Part shown: piece after piece, positions 54,618 through 63,645 of the stretch
Layout of the letters: each line of letters starts with the position of its first letter
Position numbering within the stretch: the stretch's first letter is position 1
DNA from: Opitutaceae bacterium
GTDB lineage: Bacteria > Verrucomicrobiota > Verrucomicrobiia > Opitutales > Opitutaceae
Direction of reading: 5' to 3'
NCBI GenBank assembly: GCA_005792355.1
Contig: SXSC01000282.1
Location: forward strand, 18,187 to 82,186
Length of the DNA: 64,000 nt
Translations under genes and position numbers: made by a program
The notes under the pieces: generated by a model
Seen by the model: the letters and a program-made list of their open reading frames with translations, nothing else
The model's database searches: none
What the model was told of the DNA's origin: nothing

Positions 54618-55228
54618 TACCAGAGCCCGGCCATGAAACCGGTGGCGGCCTTGATCGCCACCACTCCCGCGTTCTTTGCCGCGTGCGCCGCAAAGCACGG
54701 CAACAGCGATCGCTGCGGATTCCATGGCGCGAACCTCGCCGTATAGAACCACAGCGAGGCGGCCAGCACGACCACCGTGCTCCAGGCTCCTTTGCGCGTG
54801 AGGGTCAGCCGAAAGCCGGCGTCATCCCACTCCCAGAGAAATGGATGCAGGAGGGCGAAGGCCACGGATGCCGCCCCCGCGCCCAACCAGAGGACGGCGC
54901 GTCCCCGATTTTCAACTACAAGCCAGCCGCGAAAAATCAGCTCCTCCAGGACTGGAGCCCCGCCGATGGCATAGAGCGCCAGCAGCCACGTCATCCGTGA
55001 TTGCTCCGCCGCGACACCCAGGGAGATCTCCCCGGCGGTCTCGGCGGCCAGCAATCCCAGCGCTCCGACGATGGCAATCACGGTTGCGCGCGCCGGGGCC
55101 AGCGTGGCGCCGGGCAGCGGGTGAGGGTGGGGGCGTCCAGCACTGGCCGCGCGGACGTCATCGCGCCAGAGTTTCGCCCCGTAGGCGCCGGCGACGGTCA
55201 AAAGGATGAGCAGGATGGGATGATGCAC
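54617..55228 (-). CDS. CPBP-family intramembrane metalloprotease
   Basis: This 203-residue membrane protein has five to six hydrophobic helices. The three CPBP/Abi (Rce1-like) motifs are present: 'APVLEELIFRGWL' (EExxxR, near residue 94), 'VAFALLHPFLW' (FxxxH) and 'CFAAHAAKNAGVV' (HxxxN). These form the glutamate/histidine active site. Substrates of bacterial members are mostly unknown; some process peptides or prenylated proteins. It is convergent with the giant gene and divergent from the prenyl synthase. Confidence 0.87.
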   Translation of the reverse strand: MHHPILLILLTVAGAYGAKLWRDDVRAASAGRPHPHPLPGATLAPARATVIAIVGALGLLAAETAGEISLGVAAEQSRMTWLLALYAIGGAPVLEELIFRGWLVVENRGRAVLWLGAGAASVAFALLHPFLWEWDDAGFRLTLTRKGAWSTVVVLAASLWFYTARFAPWNPQRSLLPCFAAHAAKNAGVVAIKAATGFMAGLW

Positions 55229-55348
55229 GGGTGGATCGGCAACCGCCGGGGGTGGCCGGCGTACGTAATCGATTCGGGGGACTTTGCGCAGTAAAATCCG
55301 TGACTATTGATTGGTCATTTCCGATTGGGGTCCTAATTTCCTGCCGCC

Positions 55349-56425
55349 ATGAGCAGCGCATACCCGCAGTCCGCCGAATGGGCCGCCGCATCCACCCTGC
55401 CCGGAACGGCGGCGGGGCCAGTGGTGGCCAAACCACACGCGTTTGCCGGTGTTTTCGCGCTGCTTGCTGCGCACCTCGCCGAACTCGATCGTTTCCTGCA
55501 CGGCCAACTGGGCGCGTTCGAGCCGGAAATCCGCTCCATGGTCGGATATTGCATCGACACCTCCGGTAAACGCATCCGCCCCGCCTTGGTTTTCCTCAGC
55601 GGATGGCGCGGACCGGGGGTGGTTCCCCCCGACCTGGTGCGCGTCGCCGCCGTCGTGGAACTCGTGCACCTTGCCACCCTGGTGCACGACGACATCATGG
55701 ACGAGGCCGACCTTCGCCGCAGCCGTCGCACCGCTTCGCGCCAGTACGGTCCGACCGCCGCGGTGCTGCTCGGGGATGCGCTCTTTGCCCATGCACTGCA
55801 CCTCGCGACGCAGTTCCCCACCAATGAAGTCTGCGCCGCAGTGTCGGATTCCACGCGCCGGGTTTGCGCCGGGGAGATCGTGCAGACCCTGCGCCGGGGT
55901 TCGACCGAGGTCACTCGCGCCGACTATCAGCGCATCGTCGACCTGAAGACCGCCGAACTTTTTCGCGTCTCGTGCTTCCTGGGCGCCCGCCTCGGGGACC
56001 TCGAACCGGAATATGTCGCAGCGGCCAGCCGCTTTGGCCGGCACCTGGGCATCGCGTATCAAATTTTTGATGACCTGGTCGATTTTTTCGGCGAGGAGCG
56101 GCGCATTGGCAAGACGCTCGGCACGGATCTCGCGAGCGGCAAACTCACGCTGCCGCTGCTGGCCCTGCTCGAGCGCTTGCCGGCCGCCGAGGCGGCCATG
56201 CTCAATCGCGAAATCACCGGCGAACGCCCGCCCCAGCTGGCGCTGCGACTCCGGCAAATGGGGGAACTCGGGGTGTTTGCCGAGGTGGCGGGAGCCGTGC
56301 AGACCCAAGTCGACGCGGCCTGCGCGGCGCTGCGTCCGTGGCCGCATCTCGCCCCGACACCCCTGTTGCTCGGGCTGGGTGAGATTTTGCAGGCTCAAGT
56401 TGCCGGGTTGAAGCGATCACCCTGA
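55349..56425 (+). CDS. Polyprenyl diphosphate synthase
   Basis: The predicted protein has 358 residues. It makes long-chain isoprenoid diphosphates (quinone side chain, octaprenyl/heptaprenyl type) by adding isopentenyl diphosphate. The first aspartate-rich motif is 'LVHDDIMDEADLRRSR' (near residue 113), the second 'YQIFDDLVDFFG' (near 240). 'GKRIRPALVFL' and 'GTDLASGKLTLPLL' are the other family signatures. The amino acids before the first DDxxD are small/aliphatic, which fits a long-chain product, but the exact chain length cannot be read. Confidence 0.92.
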   Translation: MSSAYPQSAEWAAASTLPGTAAGPVVAKPHAFAGVFALLAAHLAELDRFLHGQLGAFEPEIRSMVGYCIDTSGKRIRPALVFLSGWRGPGVVPPDLVRVAAVVELVHLATLVHDDIMDEADLRRSRRTASRQYGPTAAVLLGDALFAHALHLATQFPTNEVCAAVSDSTRRVCAGEIVQTLRRGSTEVTRADYQRIVDLKTAELFRVSCFLGARLGDLEPEYVAAASRFGRHLGIAYQIFDDLVDFFGEERRIGKTLGTDLASGKLTLPLLALLERLPAAEAAMLNREITGERPPQLALRLRQMGELGVFAEVAGAVQTQVDAACAALRPWPHLAPTPLLLGLGEILQAQVAGLKRSP

Positions 56426-56561
56426 GACTCGGGCACCGGGCAGGCTGGCGGTGAAGATCGGCTCCGGCGCAGCGCTGCTTCGCGGCCCAGCGACCGGCCA
56501 ACCGGGAAATTCGCGCGGAATGTGCTTTTCGACGCGTTTTCGATTTGCGCCCGAGCCCGCG

Positions 56562-57218
56562 ATGCAATCCTGTTTCGGCGTGATCGAAGCGACCAAAGTT
56601 CTGGGCAAGACGCTTGTCGCGTCGCCGGAGCGCCAACAGGAGGCGGATGCCGACCTCGATGTCGTGCGTCGGGTGCAGGCGGGGGATGTCGCCGCCTTCG
56701 ATCACTTGATCCTCAAGTATCGCGAGCGAGTCTACGGTATCCTCTATAACATGACATCGAATCGGGAGGACGCGGCGGATTTGACTCAGGACGCCTTCAT
56801 CAAGGCTTTCCAGTCGATCCACCGCTTTGGCGGCCAATCATCGTTCTTTACCTGGTTATACCGGATCGCGGTCAACTCGACCCTGAGCCACCTTCGCAAG
56901 GCCCGGCTGCGATCTTTCTTCAGCCTTGAGAATCTCGATTCAGACGAACCGATCTCGAAGGAAGTTATTGCCGCGCTGACAGATAAGACCGGCGCGGATC
57001 GCGATACATTCGTTCACGAACTGCAGGAAAAATTGAACGATGCGATGCAAAAGCTGTCTATCAAGCATCGTACTGTGGTTACATTATTCGAAATCGAAGG
57101 CCTTGGCCACCATGAGATCGCGCAGGTCATGAACTGTTCTGTCGGCACTGTGAGATCCCGCCTGCATTACGCAAAGCAGCTGCTGCAGTCGGAATTGCAG
57201 CCCTACATCCGCCGATGA
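56562..57218 (+). CDS. ECF-family sigma factor (RpoE/SigW-like)
   Basis: The ATG at 56562 (MQSCFGVIEATKVLG) gives 218 residues; 56520 and GTG 56451 are alternatives. Region 2 is 'VQAGDVAAFDHLILKYRERVYGILYNMTSNREDAADLTQDAFIKAF' with 'FFTWLYRIAVNSTLSHLRK'. Region 4 is 'LSIKHRTVVTLFEIEGLGHHEIAQVMNCSVGTVRSRLHYAKQLLQ'. This matches classic RpoE-like ECF sigma factors. The next gene overlaps by ATGA and encodes a one-helix membrane protein, the usual place for an anti-sigma factor. Confidence 0.92.
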   Translation: MQSCFGVIEATKVLGKTLVASPERQQEADADLDVVRRVQAGDVAAFDHLILKYRERVYGILYNMTSNREDAADLTQDAFIKAFQSIHRFGGQSSFFTWLYRIAVNSTLSHLRKARLRSFFSLENLDSDEPISKEVIAALTDKTGADRDTFVHELQEKLNDAMQKLSIKHRTVVTLFEIEGLGHHEIAQVMNCSVGTVRSRLHYAKQLLQSELQPYIRR

Positions 57219-58057
57219 AGCACGAGAACAAGCGCGCCATTTCGGTCGAAGATCTTTTGCGTCTAAAACGTGCCGAACGTCCCCGGGGTGAGTTCTGGGA
57301 AGAATTTGACCGTCAATTGCGGGCGAAGCAGCTGGCTGCTCTGGTTGGCCGGCGTCCTTGGTGGCAGGATCTGTCGCGTATTTTTTCGAGTTTTGGCCGC
57401 TATCATCTTCCGCTCGGAGCGGCGACAGTTCTCGCGGTCACGTTTGTTTCAGTCCGGGTCAATCAACCCTCGGTCTCGGCGACAGATGCGGAATCGGCGC
57501 CCGCGGTTGTCATGTCAGTGCCTGTGCCAGCCGCCGTGTCGACGCCGATCCGAGTTGAAAGTGACGCGGTGGGATTGGTTTCGGCAGGTTCGACTGCGGC
57601 TGAAGTATTAACACAGTCGCAGGCCCAAGACATTGTTTCCCCGACGGCGGTGGCCGCGCCCAACCCGGGCGAATTCTCCCGGATGATTCCCTTGATGGGA
57701 GTGGCGCTTTGGCAGCCGGAGGAAACCGGCGCGACGCGGCTCCCGCGCTTCGTCGATTCCGCGTTGGCCGCGACGGCCGCGGCGGAGCCCGTCATCTCGC
57801 GCAGCCGGTTGAGCCAGAGCAGCCCCTTCGAGACCCGGACGCTGCCCTCCCGCGCCGCGATTGAACCGCTTCAGCAGATTTCCACGCCAAGCGAGCGCCG
57901 CGGCTCCCGGATTCTCTTGGCGATGGTTTCGATGACCACGGTCGAGAACGCGATGCGCACCACCGAACGGGCCGCCAGCCGCCTCTCCGAGGATCAGCTT
58001 TACGACCAGATTCATCGCTTCGGTGCCCGGGGTGCCGGAGTGAACGTGAAGTTCTGA
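57215..58057 (+). CDS. Putative membrane anti-sigma factor
   Basis: The predicted protein has 280 residues. A basic cytoplasmic segment ('EDLLRLKRAERPRGEFWEEFDRQLRAKQL') precedes one transmembrane helix ('YHLPLGAATVLAVTFVSVRV', about 68-87). An Ala/Pro/Ser-rich periplasmic region with no recognised domain follows. No zinc anti-sigma HxxxCxxC motif is seen. The role is inferred from translational coupling to the ECF sigma gene and the topology; otherwise I do not recognise it. Confidence 0.65.
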   Translation: MKHENKRAISVEDLLRLKRAERPRGEFWEEFDRQLRAKQLAALVGRRPWWQDLSRIFSSFGRYHLPLGAATVLAVTFVSVRVNQPSVSATDAESAPAVVMSVPVPAAVSTPIRVESDAVGLVSAGSTAAEVLTQSQAQDIVSPTAVAAPNPGEFSRMIPLMGVALWQPEETGATRLPRFVDSALAATAAAEPVISRSRLSQSSPFETRTLPSRAAIEPLQQISTPSERRGSRILLAMVSMTTVENAMRTTERAASRLSEDQLYDQIHRFGARGAGVNVKF

Positions 58058-58080
58058 CGCAGCCTCGACGGTGCTTTCGC

Positions 58081-58111
58081 AAAACCCCGCTTTCTGCGGG
58101 GTTTCTTTTTT
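58081..58111 (+). terminator. Rho-independent terminator of the sigma/anti-sigma pair
   Basis: AAACCCCGC (58082) pairs with GCGGGGTTT (58096) around TTTCT, followed by CTTTTTT. Confidence 0.88.
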
Positions 58112-58146
58112 CCGAACCTGTCGCCCCACGTATCTGCTCTGCTCCC

Positions 58147-58563
58147 ATGCCCGTCCATCAAGCGACGCTGACCATCCCGACCCGGGGCCAAGGGACTTAC
58201 GAGATCACCGCCGCCGTCGCCCGGGAGGTTGCGGGCAGCGGCGTCGAGTGCGGCCTGGTGTCGGTTTTCTGCCAGCACACCAGTTGTTCGCTCGTGACCA
58301 TGGAAAACGCGGATCCGTCGGCGCGACGGGACCTGGAGGGGTGGTTGAATCGTCTGGTGCGGGAGGACGACGCAAACTTCGAACACACGCTCGAAGGCCC
58401 CGACGACATGCCCAGCCACATCAAGATGGCGCTCACCCGGACGAGCGAAACCGTTCCAGTGGCCGCGGGGCGAATGCTGCTTGGCACGTGGCAGGGAATC
58501 TTTCTCTGGGAACACCGTCGGGCTCCGCACTCGCGCAACGTCATCGTGACGGTGGTGGCGTAG
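58147..58563 (+). CDS. YjbQ family protein (UPF0047)
   Basis: The predicted protein has 138 residues. Family signatures are 'GLVSVFCQHTSCSLVTMENADPS', 'DANFEHTLEGPDDMPSHIKMAL' and 'GTWQGIFLWEHR', including the conserved His/Asp/Glu residues. Members from E. coli and others show weak thiamine phosphate synthase activity and may be secondary; the true role is unclear. A perfect GCGGCC-TTC-GGCCGC hairpin follows the stop. Confidence 0.92.
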   Translation: MPVHQATLTIPTRGQGTYEITAAVAREVAGSGVECGLVSVFCQHTSCSLVTMENADPSARRDLEGWLNRLVREDDANFEHTLEGPDDMPSHIKMALTRTSETVPVAAGRMLLGTWQGIFLWEHRRAPHSRNVIVTVVA

Positions 58564-58572
58564 GAAGGGACA

Positions 58573-58587
58573 GCGGCCTTCGGCCGC
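58573..58587. terminator. Hairpin between convergent yjbQ-like and fumarase genes
   Basis: GCGGCC and GGCCGC are separated by TTC. There is no T tract on either side, so termination here is only likely because two convergent genes meet. Confidence 0.35.
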
Positions 58588-58623
58588 GGAACCAGGAGCC
58601 AGCGGGGGACGGGCGGGATTGCT

Positions 58624-60267
58624 TCAGTGCTTCGCTGACAGGCAGGCGCCGCAACCATTCACGAAGAAATCGTTGCCCTTGTCATCGACCAAAATGAAGG
58701 CCGGAAAATCCTGCACGTCGATTTTCCAGACGGCCTCCATTCCCAGCTCGGGATATTCGAGCACCTCAACGTGCCGGATGTTTTCCTTGGCGAGGATTGC
58801 CGCGGGCCCGCCGATGCTGCCGAGATAAAATCCGCCGTATTTCTTGCAGGCGTTCGTCACGGGCATGCCGCGGTTGCCCTTGGCCAGCATCACCAGCGAA
58901 CCGCCATGCGATTGAAAGAGATCAACATAGCTATCCATCCGGCCGGCAGTGGTCGGGCCGAATGATCCCGACGCGTATCCCGTGGGCGTCTTCGCCGGGC
59001 CGGCATAGTAGACCGGATGGTCCTTCAAGTACTGCGGCAGGCCCTGGCCGGCATCGATGCGTTCCTTCAGTTTGGCATGGGCGATGTCGCGCGCGACGAT
59101 TAAGGTTCCGGTCAACGACACCCGGGTCGTCACCGGGTGTTTCGAGAGTTCGGCGAGAATCTCGCGCATGGGACGGTCGAGATCGACGCGGACGATTCGG
59201 TCGTCCTTCCAGAGGCGGCGGGCCGCGGGGATGAAGCGTCCGGGGTTCGGCTCCATTTTTTCGAGGAAGATTCCGTCCCGCGTGATCTTTCCCTTGATAT
59301 TGCGATCCGCGCTGCACGAAACGCCCATGGCCACCGGGCAGCTGGCACCGTGGCGCGGCAGCCGGATGACCCGCACGTCGAGGGCAAAATATTTTCCGCC
59401 GAACTGCGCGCCGATTCCCGTGGCCCGTGCAATTTGCAGCACCCGCTCCTCCATCGCGAGATCCCGGAAGGCGCGACCGTGCTCGTTGCCGGTCACCGGC
59501 AGGGCGTCGAGATATTTCGCCGAGGCCAGTTTCAGTGTCTTCATGCACGCTTCCGCGCTCGTGCCGCCTACGATAAAAACCAGATGGTACGGCGGGCAGG
59601 CCGAGGTGCCGAGCAGCGGCAGCTTCTCGGCGACGAATTTCTCGAAGCTCTTCGGGTTCAGCAGCGCCTTGGTTTCCTGGAACAGAAACATCTTGTTCGC
59701 CGATCCGCCGCCCTTCGCCACGAAAAGAAATTCATACTTCGCCCCTTCCGTGGCCATGAGATCGATCTGGGCGGGAAGATTCGTTCCGGTATTGACCTCG
59801 TGCCACATGTCGAGCGGCGCGGTCTGGGAGTAGCGGAGATTTTCCTTGGTAAAACATTCGTAGATCCCGCGGGAGATCCACTCGGCGTCGTTGGCGCCCG
59901 TCCAGACTTGCTGGCCCTTTTTCGCGATCACCGCCGCGGTGCCGGTATCCTGACACATCGGCAGGATGCCCTCGGCGGCGATTTCAGCGTTTTTGAGCAG
60001 GGTCAGGGCGACATAGCGATCGTTGTCCGAAGCCTCGGGGTCGTCGAGGATGGCGGCCACCTGCTGCAGGTGGCTTGTCCGCAGCATGAAAGAGGTGTCG
60101 TGCAACGCTTGTTGCGCGAGAAACGCGAGAGACTCGGGTGCCACCTTGAGCATCTCCCGGCCCTCAAAGGTCGCGGCGCCCACACCTTCTTGGGAGAGCA
60201 GGCGGTACTCGGTCCCATCGGGACCAAGTGGAAGCGGATCCTGGTAGACGAAAGCTGGCGTGGCCAT
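58624..60267 (-). CDS. Fumarate hydratase, class I (iron-sulphur)
   Basis: From the ATG at 60267 ([15 protein letters not shown]) the protein has 547 residues, almost exactly the size of E. coli FumA/FumB. It interconverts fumarate and malate in the TCA cycle with a 4Fe-4S cluster. Cluster cysteines are in '[13 protein letters not shown]', '[14 protein letters not shown]' and '[14 protein letters not shown]'. '[13 protein letters not shown]' and the C-terminal '[30 protein letters not shown]' are also class I hallmarks. The track start at 60363 adds 32 residues upstream. It is a single gene. Confidence 0.95.
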   Translation of the reverse strand: MATPAFVYQDPLPLGPDGTEYRLLSQEGVGAATFEGREMLKVAPESLAFLAQQALHDTSFMLRTSHLQQVAAILDDPEASDNDRYVALTLLKNAEIAAEGILPMCQDTGTAAVIAKKGQQVWTGANDAEWISRGIYECFTKENLRYSQTAPLDMWHEVNTGTNLPAQIDLMATEGAKYEFLFVAKGGGSANKMFLFQETKALLNPKSFEKFVAEKLPLLGTSACPPYHLVFIVGGTSAEACMKTLKLASAKYLDALPVTGNEHGRAFRDLAMEERVLQIARATGIGAQFGGKYFALDVRVIRLPRHGASCPVAMGVSCSADRNIKGKITRDGIFLEKMEPNPGRFIPAARRLWKDDRIVRVDLDRPMREILAELSKHPVTTRVSLTGTLIVARDIAHAKLKERIDAGQGLPQYLKDHPVYYAGPAKTPTGYASGSFGPTTAGRMDSYVDLFQSHGGSLVMLAKGNRGMPVTNACKKYGGFYLGSIGGPAAILAKENIRHVEVLEYPELGMEAVWKIDVQDFPAFILVDDKGNDFFVNGCGACLSAKH

Positions 60268-60366
60268 GGGAGCAGTTTGGCCAGATTTTGCGGCCTGTAA
60301 AGGGGCGGTGCGGCACGACGAAACTTCTCGTCGTGCCGTGAGCCCTGAGGCGTGACGATTCAATTC

Positions 60367-60454
60367 AAGGTGGAGCCGGCGGCTGGCCGGCAGACTCCTC
60401 CTCGGGCTTTGAGAGCGAACCGTTCAAGACCCGATGAGGACATCGGGTTCCACC
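60367..60454. repeat. Dispersed two-hairpin repeat, copy 3 (variant)
   Basis: It shares AAGGTGGAGCC at one end and the ACCCGATGAGGACATCGGGT hairpin with TTCCACC at the other with the 9229 copy. The first hairpin is replaced by a CCGGC...GCCGG palindrome. The flank TGCAGTG beyond the end is also shared with copy 1. Confidence 0.75.
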
Positions 60455-60482
60455 CTGCAGTGCATTCCGATCGGGAGGGTCG

Positions 60483-61472
60483 TCACACGATCTTGAATTT
60501 CGGGAGATCCTGGCCGTCGATCAGCCCGACCGGCCGACCCCGGCGGTCGATCACAATCAAGTCGTCTATCTTGTGCGCTTCGAACAGCCGCAGCGCGTCG
60601 ACGCCGAGTGCGTCCTCGGCGATCACCCGGGGTCGGCGCGTCATGAACATCGCGACAGGTTTTTGGAGAAAATCCGGCCCGGTGAGCGCGCCACGGCGGA
60701 AATCCCCGTCGGTGAGAATGCCGGTGAGCCCGCCGGTTTTTTTCGCCACCAGGGCAATGCTGCCGCTCTTGGCCTTGGTCATCGCGAGAATGGCCTCCTG
60801 AGTTGACACGGTGTCGGGCGCGGTCGGCAACCGATCACCGGTGCGCATGATGTCGCTGACGCGGAGCAGGAGCACCCGGCCGAGGTTGCCGGCCGGGTGG
60901 TATTTGGCAAAGTCGTCGCGCGACAGTCCGCGGGCCTCCAGCAACACCATCGCGAGCGCATCACCGAGCGCGAGGGCCGCGGTCGTGCTCGCCGTCGGAG
61001 CCAGCTTGAGGGGGCAGGCTTCCCGCGGCACTCGGTACAGGAGCCTGAGGTCCGCATTGCGCGCGAGGTCGGAGTCCGGATTGCTGGTGAACGCGACGAT
61101 GCGCACCCCGAATCGCTTCAGCAGCGGCACCAGGCGCAGAATCTCGTCGGATTGACCGCTGTTACTCAGCAAGAAGGCGAGGTCGCCCTCGTCCACCAGC
61201 CCGAGATCGCCGTGCAACGCCTGCGTCGCATCGAGGAAACAGGAGGAGACTCCGGTGCTGTTAAACGTGGCCGCAATCTTCGCGGCGATGTGGGCGCTCT
61301 TGCCCACGCCGGAAAAGATCAATTTGCGCCCGGCGGCGCTGGCGGCGTCGACCGCCCGGGCGGTGGTGACAAACTCTCCGCCGAGGCGTTGCGCCGTTTT
61401 CGCCAGGGCGGCCTGTTCGATGCGAATGCACGCACGGGCGCGGGCGAGGACGGTTTTCGAGGAGAGTGACAT
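60483..61472 (-). CDS. kdsD: Arabinose-5-phosphate isomerase (KdsD/KpsF)
   Basis: This 329-residue enzyme converts ribulose-5-phosphate to arabinose-5-phosphate, the first step toward Kdo of lipopolysaccharide. The SIS domain (about 30-170) has 'IFSGVGKSAHIAAKIAATFNSTG', 'DATQALHGDLGLV' and 'LLSNSGQSDEI'. 'AYHPAG'-type 'FAKYHPAGNLGR' and two CBS domains (from about 200; 'VSDIMRTGDRLP', 'GILTDGDFRRG', 'VIDRRGRPVGLIDGQD') complete the KdsD layout. Its presence indicates an LPS-bearing outer membrane. Confidence 0.93.
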   Translation of the reverse strand: MSLSSKTVLARARACIRIEQAALAKTAQRLGGEFVTTARAVDAASAAGRKLIFSGVGKSAHIAAKIAATFNSTGVSSCFLDATQALHGDLGLVDEGDLAFLLSNSGQSDEILRLVPLLKRFGVRIVAFTSNPDSDLARNADLRLLYRVPREACPLKLAPTASTTAALALGDALAMVLLEARGLSRDDFAKYHPAGNLGRVLLLRVSDIMRTGDRLPTAPDTVSTQEAILAMTKAKSGSIALVAKKTGGLTGILTDGDFRRGALTGPDFLQKPVAMFMTRRPRVIAEDALGVDALRLFEAHKIDDLIVIDRRGRPVGLIDGQDLPKFKIV

Positions 61473-61547
61473 TTAGAGTTTGAGTCGTCGGAGAGACGTG
61501 CGGAATTTAAGGCGAACGACTGCTCGTTCAATTCCTATTACTGCCTG

Positions 61548-62423
61548 ATGCCTGTCCGTCGCCAATTTTTCACCGTGCTCGTTTTGCTGCTGGCTCTGTT
61601 CGGAGCAGGCTGCGGCGATCGGGAAGGCGCGGCTCTGCCGGCGGAAATCGACGACCCCTATTACCTGCAAGGCAAACAGCTTCAGAAGCAGGGCCGGAAT
61701 CCGGAGGCGCTGAACGCGTTTCTGAAGGCCATCGATCGGCGTGGTGATAATCCCTGCCCCGAGTCGCACCTCGAGTCGGGGCTCATCTATCTCAATCACA
61801 CCAAAGATCCACTGGCGGCGTGTTATCACTTTCGGCGATATCTCAAGGCCCACCCAAATTCGAAGCAAACGCCGTACGTCCTCGGCATGGTCGAGGCCGC
61901 CAAACGCGAGTTCGCCCGCACGTTGCCCGGCCGCCCGCTGGACGATCAGTCGGTGCGCATGGCGTTCGACGAGGAGGTGGGCAAGCTGCGGCGCGACAAT
62001 GAGGAGCTTCGCGCGGAAGTTGCCGTCTTGCGGGGCGGCGGGGCCGTCCCGGTCAACCGGATGCCGCGCATGATTTCGCTCTCGCCGGAGGTGCTGGCAA
62101 CGCCGCCGCCCGTCGCCGCGAGCTTTGATTCGCCGGTCACCCCGGCGCCCGCTACACCGCGCATCATCCCGGCGACTCGTTTGCCTGTTGCCACCTCGCC
62201 GCAAATCACCGCACCGGCTCCCCGCGGCGGTGCGCCGATGGCCGCGTCCACGCGCTCCGGCGCCTCCGCCGTCCGGGCCCACACCGTCGTCGCCAAGGAC
62301 ACACTCTACAGCATCGCGCGTCGGTACAACGTGAAGGTCGAGGAGATCGCCGCCGCCAACCCCACGACCGTGCCGAAAGTCGGGGCGTCGCTGCGGGTGG
62401 GCACGGTCCTGAAGATCCCGTAG
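61548..62423 (+). CDS. TPR/LysM envelope protein
   Basis: The predicted protein has 291 residues. A basic start and hydrophobic stretch end in LFGAGC; the Cys suggests a lipoprotein, though Gly at -3 is unusual for a lipobox. TPR-like helices follow ('KQLQKQGRNPEALNAFLKAIDR', 'PLAACYHFRRYLKAHP'). Then come a short coiled coil ('DEEVGKLRRDNEELRAEVAVL'), a Pro/Ala-rich linker, and a C-terminal LysM domain ('HTVVAKDTLYSIARRYNVKVEEIAAANP', about 244-290). It probably anchors to peptidoglycan. It is divergent from kdsD by 75 bases. Confidence 0.85.
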   Translation: MPVRRQFFTVLVLLLALFGAGCGDREGAALPAEIDDPYYLQGKQLQKQGRNPEALNAFLKAIDRRGDNPCPESHLESGLIYLNHTKDPLAACYHFRRYLKAHPNSKQTPYVLGMVEAAKREFARTLPGRPLDDQSVRMAFDEEVGKLRRDNEELRAEVAVLRGGGAVPVNRMPRMISLSPEVLATPPPVAASFDSPVTPAPATPRIIPATRLPVATSPQITAPAPRGGAPMAASTRSGASAVRAHTVVAKDTLYSIARRYNVKVEEIAAANPTTVPKVGASLRVGTVLKIP

Positions 62424-62461
62424 CCGCCGGACGGATCTTCATTGCCGCTGACGATCGCCCG

Positions 62462-63613
62462 ATGCCTCGCACCTCGCAACGCACGTCGGTTTTCACCGAG
62501 TCTCTCATCCGCGAAATGTCGCGGGTCGCCGCGCGCCACGGCGCCATCAATCTGGCGCAGGGTTTTCCCGACTGGGATCCCCCGGCGGCGCTGATCCAGG
62601 CCGCGAAGGAGGCGATGGATGCGCACCGGCATCAATATGCCGTGACGTGGGGCTCGGCCGAATTGCGCACCGCGCTCGCGGCGAAGCTGACCCGGTTCAT
62701 GGATGTGCCGGTCGAGGCGGAGCGCGAACTCGTCGTCACGTGTGGCGCCACCGAGGCGATGATGGTGGCGATGATGACGGTCTGCGATCCCGGCGACCAG
62801 GTGGGGCTCTTCTCCCCCTTCTACGAGAACTACAGCGCCGATGCGATTCTCACGGGCGCCCGTCCGGTGCACGTCCCGCTGCACCCGCCGCAGTATCACT
62901 TCGATCCGGCGGAGCTGCGGCGGGCGTTCGCGGGCGGGCTGAAGGCGTTTGTGCTCTGCAATCCGTCCAATCCCTGCGGCCGCGTCTTCACGCGCGGTGA
63001 ATTGCTCCAGCTTGCGGCCCTCGCCGAGGAGTTCGACGTCTGGATCCTCACCGACGAGGTCTACGAGCACATCGTCTACGCGCCGCACCGGCACACCTAT
63101 TTCTCGACGCTGCCGGGCATGGCGCCCCGCACGCTGATGTGCTCGTCGCTGTCCAAAACGTTCTCGATCACGGGCTGGCGCCTCGGTTATGTCCACGCCT
63201 CATCCGAGGTGATCGCGCAGGCGCGCAAGGTGCACGATTTCCTCACCGTCGGGGCGGCGGCGCCGTTGCAGCATGCGGTGGTCACCGCGCTGAATTTTCC
63301 CGCGAGCTACTATGATGAACTCGGCGCGAAATACGCGGAGTCGCGCGACATCCTGCTCGGCTACCTCGACCGCACCGGGCTGAGATACACCCGGCCCGAG
63401 GGCGCGTATTTTGTGATGCTCGACATCTCACCGTTTGGCTATGCGAGCGATGTGGAGTTTGCGCATTGGATGACCCGCGAAATCGGCGTGGCGCCGGTGC
63501 CCGGCTCGAGTTTCTTCGCGCCGGGGGAGAATCGCTTCGTGCGGCTGAATTTTGCGAAGTCGCCGGCCACCCTGCACGCGGCGGGGGAGCGCCTGCTGAA
63601 GCTGCGGCGGTGA
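62462..63613 (+). CDS. PLP-dependent class I/II aminotransferase
   Basis: This 383-residue fold-type I enzyme has 'INLAQGFPDWDPP' (substrate loop typical of kynurenine/glutamine/methionine transaminases), 'VTCGATEAMMVAM', 'CNPSNPCGRVF' (Asn), 'WILTDEVYEHIVY' (Asp-x-x-Tyr) and the PLP lysine in 'CSSLSKTFSITGWRLGY'. The C-terminal Arg for the carboxylate is in 'ENRFVRLNFAKS'. It most resembles the KAT/YbdL-type subgroup, which often recycles methionine from its keto acid. The exact substrate cannot be settled from sequence. It follows the LysM gene by 38 bases on the same strand. Confidence 0.9.
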   Translation: MPRTSQRTSVFTESLIREMSRVAARHGAINLAQGFPDWDPPAALIQAAKEAMDAHRHQYAVTWGSAELRTALAAKLTRFMDVPVEAERELVVTCGATEAMMVAMMTVCDPGDQVGLFSPFYENYSADAILTGARPVHVPLHPPQYHFDPAELRRAFAGGLKAFVLCNPSNPCGRVFTRGELLQLAALAEEFDVWILTDEVYEHIVYAPHRHTYFSTLPGMAPRTLMCSSLSKTFSITGWRLGYVHASSEVIAQARKVHDFLTVGAAAPLQHAVVTALNFPASYYDELGAKYAESRDILLGYLDRTGLRYTRPEGAYFVMLDISPFGYASDVEFAHWMTREIGVAPVPGSSFFAPGENRFVRLNFAKSPATLHAAGERLLKLRR

Positions 63614-63645
63614 AGCGGCGAGCACCACGGCTCCCGCCGGCGGCG

